NCBI GenBank assembly: GCA_030527825.1
Contig: JAUNAC010000001.1
Span: 955,464 to 1,019,463, forward strand
DNA: 64,000 nt
Reading direction: 5' to 3'
From: Lautropia sp.
GTDB taxonomy: Bacteria; Pseudomonadota; Gammaproteobacteria; Burkholderiales; Burkholderiaceae_E
In this document: positions 44,401 through 51,292 of the stretch, piece by piece
Layout: every line of letters starts with the position of its first letter
Position numbering within the stretch: the stretch's first letter is position 1
Position numbers and translations under genes: made by a program
Notes under the pieces: generated by a model
The model's input: only the letters and a program-made list of their open reading frames with translations
The model's database searches: none
What the model was told of the DNA's origin: nothing

Positions 44401-45994
44401 CCGACTCTGTCAGGACGAAGGAGTGTTCCTTGCTGCCTTCCAGCGGCTTGGCGGTTTGTGCATCGTCGCTGCTGACGGCCTGGAAGGAGATCTTGCCGGT
44501 GCTGTTGGTGGTGCTGTTCCAGACCAGTTTGCTGAAGTCTTCGGCCTTGATGATCTGCCCTTCGGCGACTGGCTGGCCGTTCAGGCTGAGCGGCAGTTTG
44601 TAGTTGTTGTATTCGATGACAAATTGGCTGAGCTTGCCGCTGTAGTCATAGAGGCCGGCCTTGGCATCCTCGGTGTTGCCATTGAGGATCATGGCGCCGA
44701 AATCCGCTTTGTGGGTTTCCGCACCGGGGGTAGCGTTTCCGTCGAAGGGGCCGTGCTTGTCGTTGACGCTGGCGCCATAGGCTTTCCAGCTGTCTGCCGA
44801 GAGGGGCTTGCCGTTGACCCAGTTCCAGCCGGTATCGGGTTTCTCTGCGCTGGGGTCCTGTTTCAGGCCGACCCAGGCACCGTTCTTCAGGTCATCGAGG
44901 TTAGCCGGGTTGGCGCCGACTTTGCCTGCCAGCCCGCTCAGGACGAAGTCAGCTTCGGCCTTGCTGTCGAATGCCACCAGTTTGCCACCCAGTTCCTGTG
45001 CTTTCTTGGCGGCTTCTTCCCAGGTCATGCTCTGTCCGGCAGGAAGCTTGTAGACCTCATAGGCGGTGTTGGAGGCAAGGGCATCATGTGTTGCGATGGG
45101 CGCACCGTCGGCAGGAAACTCGCCGAAATGGACGATCCGGGATCCGGTTTCGCTGCTCTGGGCTGCATCAATATGCGTAATCTTGACGAATTGAACTGCT
45201 GTGCCCTGCGGGGCGGAGTTCTTGAGAGCCGATCCGAGGGTGTCGCCGAGGTCTGTGTAGCCTTCAGATGCGACGTGTGCCCCTTTTTGGTCTGCGGAGG
45301 CATTAGCCTGGGCGTGTGGAAGCGTGTCAGGGTCAGCCGGGGAGGTTTGTGGGTCAGTGTGGTCTGCACCTGCGGGTGGTTTGCTGCCAGATTGATCAGC
45401 GCCAGGTTGCGCGTTGCCGGATTGCGTGTTGTCAGGTTGATTGATGCCGAGGCCTTGCTGGTCTGCCCCCTGGCTGTTGGTCGTGCCGGATGGGTTGGTG
45501 GTTTCGTGCTGGTGGCCGTCGCTGTTTGGTTTGTTCAGGGTGGGCTGATGCTGGGCCAGTGGCTGGCTGCTGCTGCTACCGCCGCCGCTGCCACCACCAC
45601 CTGCTGCTGCTGCGACGGCAACCACGCCCAGAACGCCTGCGCCGATGGCCAGCGGACTAATGGCGGCTGCGCCGGTTGCGGCGCCTGCAGCAGCACTCTC
45701 GGCTGTGCCGACAGCGGCCACTTCAGCGGCTGAGGCTTGCACGTCAACAGCTGGTGCCACGGCTTCGGTAGCGTCTACAGCTTTGACGGCGTTTTCTGTA
45801 TGGACGATATGATGAGCAGAATCTGCTTGGGCCGTTTCAGCATGAGCTACCGGATGTTTGGCATGTTCCTTGTCCAGTACCGATTTTTGCGCGCTGGCCG
45901 GTTTGGCTGTTGGTGCGGAATGAGAGACTCCGGAAGACGAGGCAGTCGCGTGTTTTACTGGCGAATGTTTCGTCATTTGATTCTTGCTTGCCAT
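41486..45994 (-). CDS. Bap-like surface protein with C-type-lectin-like domain and repeats
   Basis: 1502 residues from the ATG at 45994, which has AAGGA about ten bases upstream; the frame extends a further 76 codons without support. Order: basic/Ala-rich N-terminus; hydrophobic Ala/Gly segment with a poly-Gly/Ser end (about 101-142); Gln/Gly/Asn-rich linker (to 240); the first half of a repeat unit (245-285); a full C-type-lectin-like domain (about 310-462: SMTWEEAAKKAQELGGKLVAF, AWVGLKQD, TGWNWVNGKPLSADSW, ending FVIEYNNY); the second half of that unit (to 530); four units (about 575-1050); a Gln/Ser/Gly/Pro linker; two more units; and the tail DTLEQDLLHHHQPVL. Units contain VWDASKxxGGxxSFxALD and VTIxE. 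Probably a secreted adhesin binding glycans; no secretion genes are adjacent. Divergent from the cNMP-binding gene. Confidence 0.86.
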   Translation of the reverse strand: MASKNQMTKHSPVKHATASSSGVSHSAPTAKPASAQKSVLDKEHAKHPVAHAETAQADSAHHIVHTENAVKAVDATEAVAPAVDVQASAAEVAAVGTAESAAAGAATGAAAISPLAIGAGVLGVVAVAAAAGGGGSGGGSSSSQPLAQHQPTLNKPNSDGHQHETTNPSGTTNSQGADQQGLGINQPDNTQSGNAQPGADQSGSKPPAGADHTDPQTSPADPDTLPHAQANASADQKGAHVASEGYTDLGDTLGSALKNSAPQGTAVQFVKITHIDAAQSSETGSRIVHFGEFPADGAPIATHDALASNTAYEVYKLPAGQSMTWEEAAKKAQELGGKLVAFDSKAEADFVLSGLAGKVGANPANLDDLKNGAWVGLKQDPSAEKPDTGWNWVNGKPLSADSWKAYGASVNDKHGPFDGNATPGAETHKADFGAMILNGNTEDAKAGLYDYSGKLSQFVIEYNNYKLPLSLNGQPVAEGQIIKAEDFSKLVWNSTTNSTGKISFQAVSSDDAQTAKPLEGSKEHSFVLTESADIKHAGNASQTGPANTDGNPDASGAAGGQPGGTNTNTNTPHPAYPDSNAAESVTSHDNAAHKLDAAIFQGADAAKGPEYIKIIEVKPTSGDDGANPLSMRDGNETIPQADGSIINKANFDKLFWDASKNEGGTIKFQVVSDAKGEHPVADVKEQTISIYEQPVKPDYSAGHPEITVEHGGKVKIAATEFQGKDGHSPAAVRIDDIHSGSLLKVDGAQETSLHNGDKVMAADFGKLVWEASKGSGIGTTLSFTALDKDGHPFVDADKQVITIFEQPAAPDYPAHQPEQSVTHDQTTDLSKTIFTGSDSKAEPAFIKITAIKDGANADTTQPVLLLKPSAAAAVIGEGTPKILKTGSIISHDDLGRIEWDASKTEGGSFSFQALDKHEAAIKGSEVQTVTIYEPTPPTYGDGNSLKVDVGHDAKANISADIFKGTGTPPDAIKIVGTVSPGALSLKADDGTISPVQENQVIKKEDFGKLVWDASKSADSGSSFTFDALDKTGAAFAGHHIVSIHEAPASQGADQGAGKDPTQGDKAQAGDSSQTGGEHSAQQGSGTPPAASGPSSPAGSGAPTDQAGKAQADGQPKAGSEQTNQQSDPPAADHSNPGGQADSNAQSGDQKQQGNVTQPPANDPSSQAGSETPADQSGKAQADGHPSGDEHANQQGAHEAAPPQAAAHTGEYPAAPVKVDVKIAEAHHNLEAKLLSGDTDAKIPDAVEIISVKDPGHQDTGAVLKLDKGGAADVTLNGGQYVDKADFGKLYWDASASNHESGTYTVTFKPVDASHQEITGATEHTFNVHEVAEAPVYSSPLAEQKVSTHDGDLQFDKSLFIGTDANKAPMYIKITEILPTADDGQTADAKTALYLDKGDSDHHHNIVANSDPSDKSSVLSSDQFGKLHWDAAHNKGGTFKFQALDGDFKAISDSPEQTVTVTEADAPAAMGPESKSLSYHAAQLTTLVDTLEQDLLHHHQPVL

Positions 45995-46491
45995 TAGAAC
46001 TGCATCCTTTTGAAAGATGTGAATATCGGAACGATGAAAATGTGACCGATCGGATTGCGCGTCTCTGGTTTCTGGATGATCCGGTTTGAACGGCGCGCTG
46101 TGCTCATGTTGGCAGTGGCGTGTTTGATTGTGTAACAGCCAATGGCCATGCGGTCGTTTCCAGCAGCCAGGTGACGGCCAGTCTGTTTTGGCGCAGTCAG
46201 CGGTAAGCGACAGGCGTTGCAAAAAAATCTTTCATTGTTAATTAATATTAAAAAAAAATGACTGTTTTTTGGTGATTCTGGATGGCGACATTTGTGGCCG
46301 TTTGTCACATATGTCGGGTCGGTTGTCGGTCTGTTGTCGGGGCAGGGTGTTAAACATTCGTATTCGGACGCAATATGGGTAGATAGTTGGCGTCAGATTT
46401 CAGGATGCCGATGGATGTCTGCGGCAGGCGGGGTGTACAGGTGTTAGTTACCGGGCTTCGTAGCTTGTCGGGTTGATTACAGGTGCGTTTG
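45995..46491. promoter_or_regulatory. Divergent regulatory region with an A/T-rich island
   Basis: 497 bp between the adhesin and the cNMP-binding protein gene. At 46221-46262 lies a striking A/T island in a GC-rich chromosome: seven A, TTAATTAA (46238-46245), TAATATTA (46243-46250) and eight A. It could supply the adhesin promoter and UP element or be a site for an H-NS-like silencer. No coding frame here is supported. Confidence 0.5.
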
Positions 46492-47175
46492 ATGAATGAC
46501 GGTAAGAGCGAGGTGTTGGAGTCGCAGGTGCCGGACGACAAGGCGGATGCGGGTCAGCAGGTCAAGGAACTGCCCATGGATGAGCAGGGGCTGTCCACGG
46601 TGGATGAGAGTGATGCCCTTTTAGGGGGGCGCCGTCTGAAGCTGCTGGGCAAAGGCGCGCAGTATGCGGAAGATCTGCATTTGCTGCTGGCCCGGACAGC
46701 CCTGTTTTCAGGGCTGGGAAGAACGGAATCTCGCCTGCTCGGCGCCATGATGCATGTCTATCAGGCGATGCCCGGCCAGACGCTGATTACAGAAGGTGAT
46801 ACGGGGAATTACATGATGCTGGTCATGACCGGCCAGGTGGAGGTGATCCGGCGCGATGCACATGATTTCCCGGTGCGCATCTCTATGGCCATGCCGGGAC
46901 AGACGTTGGGCGAGATGTCGATGGTGGACGGGATGAGGCGTTTTGCGTCCTGCGTGGCGATGGACGATTGCCGGGTGGCGGTACTGACGAGGACAGGGCT
47001 GCTGGCGCTGTTGCGCAGGGAACCGGCACTAGGCAACAAGATTTTGTTGAAGCTGGTGAGTCTGCTGTCAGACCGTTTGCGGGAAACCAGTGAGCAGCTG
47101 GTAAATTGCCTGACGGTTGGCCGCAGGCAACTGGATGAGCGCGTTAATGCAGCTCAATGCTGCCCTGGGCGCTGA
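46492..47175 (+). CDS. Cyclic-nucleotide-binding domain protein without DNA-binding domain
   Basis: 227 residues (ATG 46492; a GTG at 46483 is alternative). After an acidic N-terminus comes one cNMP-binding domain: LFSGLGRTESRLLGAM, AMPGQTLITEGDTGNYMMLVMTGQVEV, and the phosphate-binding cassette GQTLGEMSMVDGMRRFASC, then a C-helix region. No helix-turn-helix follows, so it is not a Crp-type regulator; it may bind cAMP or cGMP and act through protein contacts. It is divergent from the 1502-residue adhesin and its last 32 bp overlap the end of the SIMPL-domain gene on the other strand. Confidence 0.85.
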   Translation: MNDGKSEVLESQVPDDKADAGQQVKELPMDEQGLSTVDESDALLGGRRLKLLGKGAQYAEDLHLLLARTALFSGLGRTESRLLGAMMHVYQAMPGQTLITEGDTGNYMMLVMTGQVEVIRRDAHDFPVRISMAMPGQTLGEMSMVDGMRRFASCVAMDDCRVAVLTRTGLLALLRREPALGNKILLKLVSLLSDRLRETSEQLVNCLTVGRRQLDERVNAAQCCPGR

Positions 47176-47959
47176 GTGTGATCGTGGTATCGCCACCAGC
47201 CGTTGCCAGGCCGCTGGTGCTTTCCCCCGCGTCGGCACTGCGTGCGGAGGCAGCCAGTGGCATGATGGTGCTGTCACTATCGGATTGGTACTGGGTGCTT
47301 ATCTGAAGGTGTTTGATGTCGTAGCGTTTGTAGCCGAAGGCTTCCGCCGTGATGCGCGCTTTGGCACGAAATGCATCGGCCACTTGCTGAATAAGCTGTT
47401 TTTCTTCTGCCTGCCGGCGTGGCGTGCTGAGACGGTATGAAACGTCTTCAATTTGCAGGCTGCGGGCCAGGCTGGTGGCAAGCTTGCTGATGGCTTCGGT
47501 ATCGGTGCTTTCCAGTGTCAGTGTACCGCGCACGATCCATTGATCTGTACGCTGACCGTTGTTGCGATGCAGGGGGGCAGTATTGATGCTGCCGGCCCAT
47601 GCCCGGACAGATGGGTACGCCCGGGCCTGTTGCAGTGCCCCGTCGATGGTTTTCAGAATCTGGCTGTTGAGCTGCTCCAGAGCGCTGCCCCTGCTTTCGC
47701 TGACCAGGTGAACGCGCATCTGGTCGTTGGCGGTTTGCTGGCTAACACTGGCTTCCAGCTCCAGGATGGGAGAGGTGTCTGCCCAGCTGATGTTGCTGCT
47801 GGCTGCGGCGGTGAGGGCAGCCAGCAGGCTGATGGCGCGGTGGCGAAAGCGATGACAGGGCATGTGATGGTTCTGGCGTTTCATGGTCGGGCGCGTCATG
47901 GTCAGGGGGCGAAGGAGCTGTTTCATTGTGCCGCGGGTACGGCCGCGAGGCAAGGTCAT
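47144..47959 (-). CDS. SIMPL-domain (DUF541) exported protein
   Basis: 271 residues from the first ATG; the signal peptide (HRAISLLAALTAAASSNISWA) suggests a later start at 47884 or 47863, although none has a clear ribosome binding site. The rest matches SIMPL/DUF541 proteins: LELEASVSQQTANDQMRVHL, then ARAYPSVRAWAGSINTAPLH and VRGTLTLESTDTEAISKLA, ending TTITLSAQGSIELH. These periplasmic proteins form ring-like oligomers of unknown function. 25 bp downstream of the sensor kinase gene on the same strand. Confidence 0.85.
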   Translation of the reverse strand: MTLPRGRTRGTMKQLLRPLTMTRPTMKRQNHHMPCHRFRHRAISLLAALTAAASSNISWADTSPILELEASVSQQTANDQMRVHLVSESRGSALEQLNSQILKTIDGALQQARAYPSVRAWAGSINTAPLHRNNGQRTDQWIVRGTLTLESTDTEAISKLATSLARSLQIEDVSYRLSTPRRQAEEKQLIQQVADAFRAKARITAEAFGYKRYDIKHLQISTQYQSDSDSTIMPLAASARSADAGESTSGLATAGGDTTITLSAQGSIELH

Positions 47960-47984
47960 TTCTGGTCGCTAGGCGTAGATGTGG

Positions 47985-49412
47985 TTATTTGTCCGGACAT
48001 GGGCGGGGCAGACGGATTTCTGCTATCAGGCCACCGTCAGGTGCGTTGTCCAGCATGATGTCGCCACGATGCCAGCGGACGATGTTCCGGGTAATGGCCA
48101 GTCCGATGCCGGAGCCGCCGCTGTCACGGTTGCGGGAGGGTTCGAGGCGGACAAAGGGTTCGAAGACGCGTTCCCGGTCGGCGGCCGGGATACCTGGGCC
48201 GTGATCCCGGATGGCGATGCGGAGCTGGTGACGCGTGTCGGTGATGCTCATCTCCACCTGTTGTCCGTAGCGGATGCCGTTGGAGACAAGGTTGTTGATG
48301 GCCCGTCGCAGCATGGCTGGCTCGCAGGGATAGGCTGAATGGGATCTGCCGCTGATCTGGATACGGTGGCCGGTGTCGCTCCAGTCGGTCTGGATGCTGT
48401 CGAGGAGGGCGTTGATGTCGACGGGATAGCGCTGGCGGGATTTTCCCAGGTCTGCAAAGAGATCCAGGGAGGAGCCGACCAGGTCTTCCATTTCCTGCAG
48501 GTCATGGATGAATTTGTTGCGCTGTGGATCGGGCAGCAGTTCGGCCCGCAGCCGCATGCGGGTGATGGGAGTGCGCAGGTCGTGCGAGATGGCAGCCAGC
48601 AGGCTGGAACGCTCGATGATGTAGCGTCTGATGCGTTCCTGGGTTTCATTGAACCGGGCTATCAGCCTTTGTAATTCTATGGGGCCGTGTTCGGGAATGA
48701 CGACGGGCTGGTCGTTGTCACCGGCGGGATTGTTGCCCATGTTGCGTACGGCACGATCAAGCTGGCGCAGTGAGCGGGTAATCATCCGCGCGATGAGCAG
48801 CGACATCAGGAAGATGATGGCCGCCCACATGAGGAGCTGTGGCAGCAAGGCTTCGAGTTTGCTGAGTGGTTCCTGGGGCATCCGTACGAAGAAGATGACG
48901 GAGGTGCTGTCTTCCAGTTCGATCTGGACGATGACGGAAAAGGTGGCCGGCAGCATGAAATAGAAGCGGCGGGCTACCCAGTTTTCGAAGGCATTTGCGC
49001 TCGGTGGGGCGACTTCGTCCGGGGTTTCAGCCCGAGCGGCACGCGTGATTTCTACGGTGGTCAGCAGAGGTGGGTTCATGCTGTCACGCACGGCGGCAGC
49101 AAAATTTTTTTCGTATTGGTCAAGTTCGATGAAACCGCTTTCGATTTCAATGGGCTGGTTGGCCAGCTGGATACGGAAATCCGGTCGCGCACCGAGTTCG
49201 GTGGCGACGGCGTTGCGCGCGTCTTTAGGTAGTCGGTTGATCAGGCTGGCGGTTCTGGCAACCCGTTGAGCCATTTGCTCGGCGTTGAGGCGATAGATGG
49301 AGCTGCCCCGGTCAAAGAAGTTGACCACCAGGCTGACTGCCTGCGACAGCAGCAGCGAGATGGCCAGCACCAGCACCATGCGGCCGTAGAGAGAGCGGGG
49401 TAACAGTTTCAC
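47985..49412 (-). CDS. EnvZ-like membrane sensor histidine kinase
   Basis: 475 residues. Two membrane segments (VLVLAISLLLSQAVSLVV near the N-terminus and MWAAIIFLMSLLIARMI near residue 200) enclose a periplasmic sensor of about 160 residues; HAMP follows. The phospho-acceptor is in LAAISHDLRTPITRMR; ATP-binding boxes are RRAINNLVSNGIRYG (N), DHGPGIPAADRERVFEPF (F/G1) and GSGIGLAITRNIVRWH (G2). It is paired with the OmpR-type regulator 39 bp upstream, which it should phosphorylate. Signal unknown; the EnvZ-like pattern suggests envelope or osmotic stress. Confidence 0.94.
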   Translation of the reverse strand: MKLLPRSLYGRMVLVLAISLLLSQAVSLVVNFFDRGSSIYRLNAEQMAQRVARTASLINRLPKDARNAVATELGARPDFRIQLANQPIEIESGFIELDQYEKNFAAAVRDSMNPPLLTTVEITRAARAETPDEVAPPSANAFENWVARRFYFMLPATFSVIVQIELEDSTSVIFFVRMPQEPLSKLEALLPQLLMWAAIIFLMSLLIARMITRSLRQLDRAVRNMGNNPAGDNDQPVVIPEHGPIELQRLIARFNETQERIRRYIIERSSLLAAISHDLRTPITRMRLRAELLPDPQRNKFIHDLQEMEDLVGSSLDLFADLGKSRQRYPVDINALLDSIQTDWSDTGHRIQISGRSHSAYPCEPAMLRRAINNLVSNGIRYGQQVEMSITDTRHQLRIAIRDHGPGIPAADRERVFEPFVRLEPSRNRDSGGSGIGLAITRNIVRWHRGDIMLDNAPDGGLIAEIRLPRPCPDK

Positions 49413-49451
49413 ATGATTTCTCTACGTGACCAGGCTGGTGGATAGTGCGGG

Positions 49452-50189
49452 TTAACCCACGCGTTCAACATGGGCGGCTAGTATGTAGCCCTCGTTACGG
49501 ATCGTCTTGATGATTCGGGGTTCTCGGGCGTCATCATTGAGCCGGTTCCGAAGCCGGCTGATCTGGACGTCTATGCTGCGGTCAAAGGGAGTGGCTTCCC
49601 GGCCCAGGGTGAGATCCATCAGCTGGTTGCGATCCAGTACCCGGTTGGGGTGCTGGATCAGCACGGACAGGAGACGGTATTCGGCACCGGACAGGGGCAC
49701 AATAACGTTGTCGGGGGAAATGAGGTGGCGGGCTCCCGCGTCTAGCGTCCAACCGGCAAAGCGCATCTGCTGGGCATCGCCCAGGCTGGGGGGCAGTGTT
49801 CGGGTTCGGCGCAGTACCCCTTTGATGCGCGCTAGCAGTTCTCGCGGACTGAAGGGCTTGCCCAGATAGTCGTCCGCCCCCATTTCAATGCCGATGATGC
49901 GATCCACTTCATCGGCCCGCGCGGTCAGCATGATGACAGGGACATTCGAACGGGAGCGCAGTTCACGACAGACGGTCAGGCCGTCTTCACCGGGCATCAT
50001 GACATCCAGGATGATGATGTCGGGGCGCGACTCGTCAAAAATCTGCCGCATTTCAGCGGCATCCCGGGCCACAGAGACCTGTATGCCATTCTGGCTGAGG
50101 TATTCCGCCAGTAGTGTACGGATCTCTGCATCATCGTCCACCACCAGGACATGATCGGGGGTTTCTTGGTTGGGCTGTTGGTTTTCCAT
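49452..50189 (-). CDS. ompR: OmpR-family response regulator
   Basis: 245 residues from the ATG at 50189 (MENQQPNQETPDHVLVVDDD) with GGAG just upstream; the frame extends 83 codons further without support. The receiver domain has acidic residues in VVDDDAEIR, phospho-acceptor Asp in IIILDVMMPGEDGLTV, and Lys in GADDYLGKPFSPRELLARI. The winged-helix DNA-binding domain contains GAEYRLLSVLIQHPNRVLDR and SIDVQISRLRNRL. Shares a strand with the sensor kinase; probably regulates porins or envelope genes. Gene symbol is by best resemblance. Confidence 0.93.
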   Translation of the reverse strand: MENQQPNQETPDHVLVVDDDAEIRTLLAEYLSQNGIQVSVARDAAEMRQIFDESRPDIIILDVMMPGEDGLTVCRELRSRSNVPVIMLTARADEVDRIIGIEMGADDYLGKPFSPRELLARIKGVLRRTRTLPPSLGDAQQMRFAGWTLDAGARHLISPDNVIVPLSGAEYRLLSVLIQHPNRVLDRNQLMDLTLGREATPFDRSIDVQISRLRNRLNDDAREPRIIKTIRNEGYILAAHVERVG

Positions 50190-50627
50190 GAACTCCACCA
50201 GGACGAGAAAGGTTCCCTGACAGGGGGGCTTCTCTTTATATGGGATGTTGTCACCGATATTAAACCCCTCGCTGGCGTGACAGGTGGCCGACATGGGGAA
50301 GCGCAGATATTTCCCTGACAGGGCGGCGATGTATGAAGGTAGATAGGGGAAACCGAAGCGGCCACCGGGCCTTTTTGAGGTGTTGCTACTTGATCCGTTA
50401 CCATTGCATTCAAGATTTGGCCAGTGGGTGTGTGGCAAAAGTCACATCCGGTAAATGCACAGGTCGGAGCCCATGGCGTTTTATCGGGCTGGGCTGGGTG
50501 TTTGTGCCGGAACCGGGCATGCTGATGGGCATGCGTTGGTCTGTCTGTCGCGTCGACACTGCGGGTTGCAGCGTCGATATTGTTGACTCGATTCAGATGG
50601 GGCGGCGATGCCTCGTCGGTGTGTTAC
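50190..50627. other. 438-bp divergent region with two hairpins
   Basis: Between ompR and the methyltransferase-like gene. GCATGC tgatgg GCATGC forms a hairpin at 50517-50534, and a 10-bp stem with one mismatch (TCGACACTGC/GCAGCGTCGA, 5-base loop) spans 50553-50577, some 50 bp before the plus-strand start. They may be operators or leader structures. No gene supported. Confidence 0.4.
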
Positions 50628-51275
50628 ATGAGCTATCTGAAGCGGTTTTCCGTCACGGGCAGTGTTTGCCCGTCTTCACCTGTATTTGGCCAGCGGGCTG
50701 CCCATGAAGTGCGGCGCCTGGCGGCTGGCTATGACCAGGTTGTGCTGGCAGGCATTGGCAGCGGAGTAGTGGCCTCCCGGGTACATCAGCTGTTGCCGGA
50801 TGCGCCGCTGTTTGAGATCGAGGAAGAGTTTGCCCGGCAGTTTCAGCTGCGGCATCCGACGGCTACAGTGATTGCGGATGGAATCGAAAAAATGTTCGAG
50901 CATTTTCCCGAGTTTCGGGAACAGCGGGTGCTGCTTGCATCGTTCATTCCGACAGCAGGACTGTTCTATTCCGACGATGTGGCGGATTTTTTTACCTGTC
51001 TCTGTCGATGTGGCGGTTATGTCATGCAGATGCGTTATTTGCCGCATCGCATGAGCGCACGTTTTTTCGATGGCATGCGTGACCGTGGAGTGGAAAACGA
51101 GCGCCTGTTTACGGTGGCGCGCAATCTTCCTCCTGTGTCGATGTTCGGCATGTATGCCGTATCCCATCTGGTGCAGCAGGGTTCAGCTGGCAGCGGGAGG
51201 GGCAGCACTTCCAAAGCCCGGCGTGAGGAAGAGGATGTGCTGATTGCGCAGGCCGTCCTGCGCTCATCGTTGTAG
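50628..51275 (+). CDS. Methyltransferase-like protein (PmtA-type fold), function unknown
   Basis: 215 residues from the ATG at 50628 (MSYLKRFSVTGSV). A Rossmann-like core is visible: QVVLAGIGSGVVASRVHQLL as a glycine-rich motif I, then PLFEIEEEFARQFQLRHPTATVIADG as motif II and post-II, and RVLLASFIPTAGLFYSDDVA in the motif IV position. This resembles small phospholipid N-methyltransferases (PmtA) but the match is partial and the motif IV residues differ, so substrate and even activity are unsure. Basic/Ser tail at the C-terminus. Convergent with the VirB9/OmpA-like lipoprotein, 17 bp away. Confidence 0.6.
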   Translation: MSYLKRFSVTGSVCPSSPVFGQRAAHEVRRLAAGYDQVVLAGIGSGVVASRVHQLLPDAPLFEIEEEFARQFQLRHPTATVIADGIEKMFEHFPEFREQRVLLASFIPTAGLFYSDDVADFFTCLCRCGGYVMQMRYLPHRMSARFFDGMRDRGVENERLFTVARNLPPVSMFGMYAVSHLVQQGSAGSGRGSTSKARREEEDVLIAQAVLRSSL

Positions 51276-51292
51276 CACCCTGAGGCAGAGTT

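Noticed and set aside
44276-45733. 485-codon plus-strand frame antisense to the lectin adhesin
   Set aside because: Repetitive Ala/Gly/Val/Cys composition mirrors the adhesin codons; no signal, domain or ribosome binding site.
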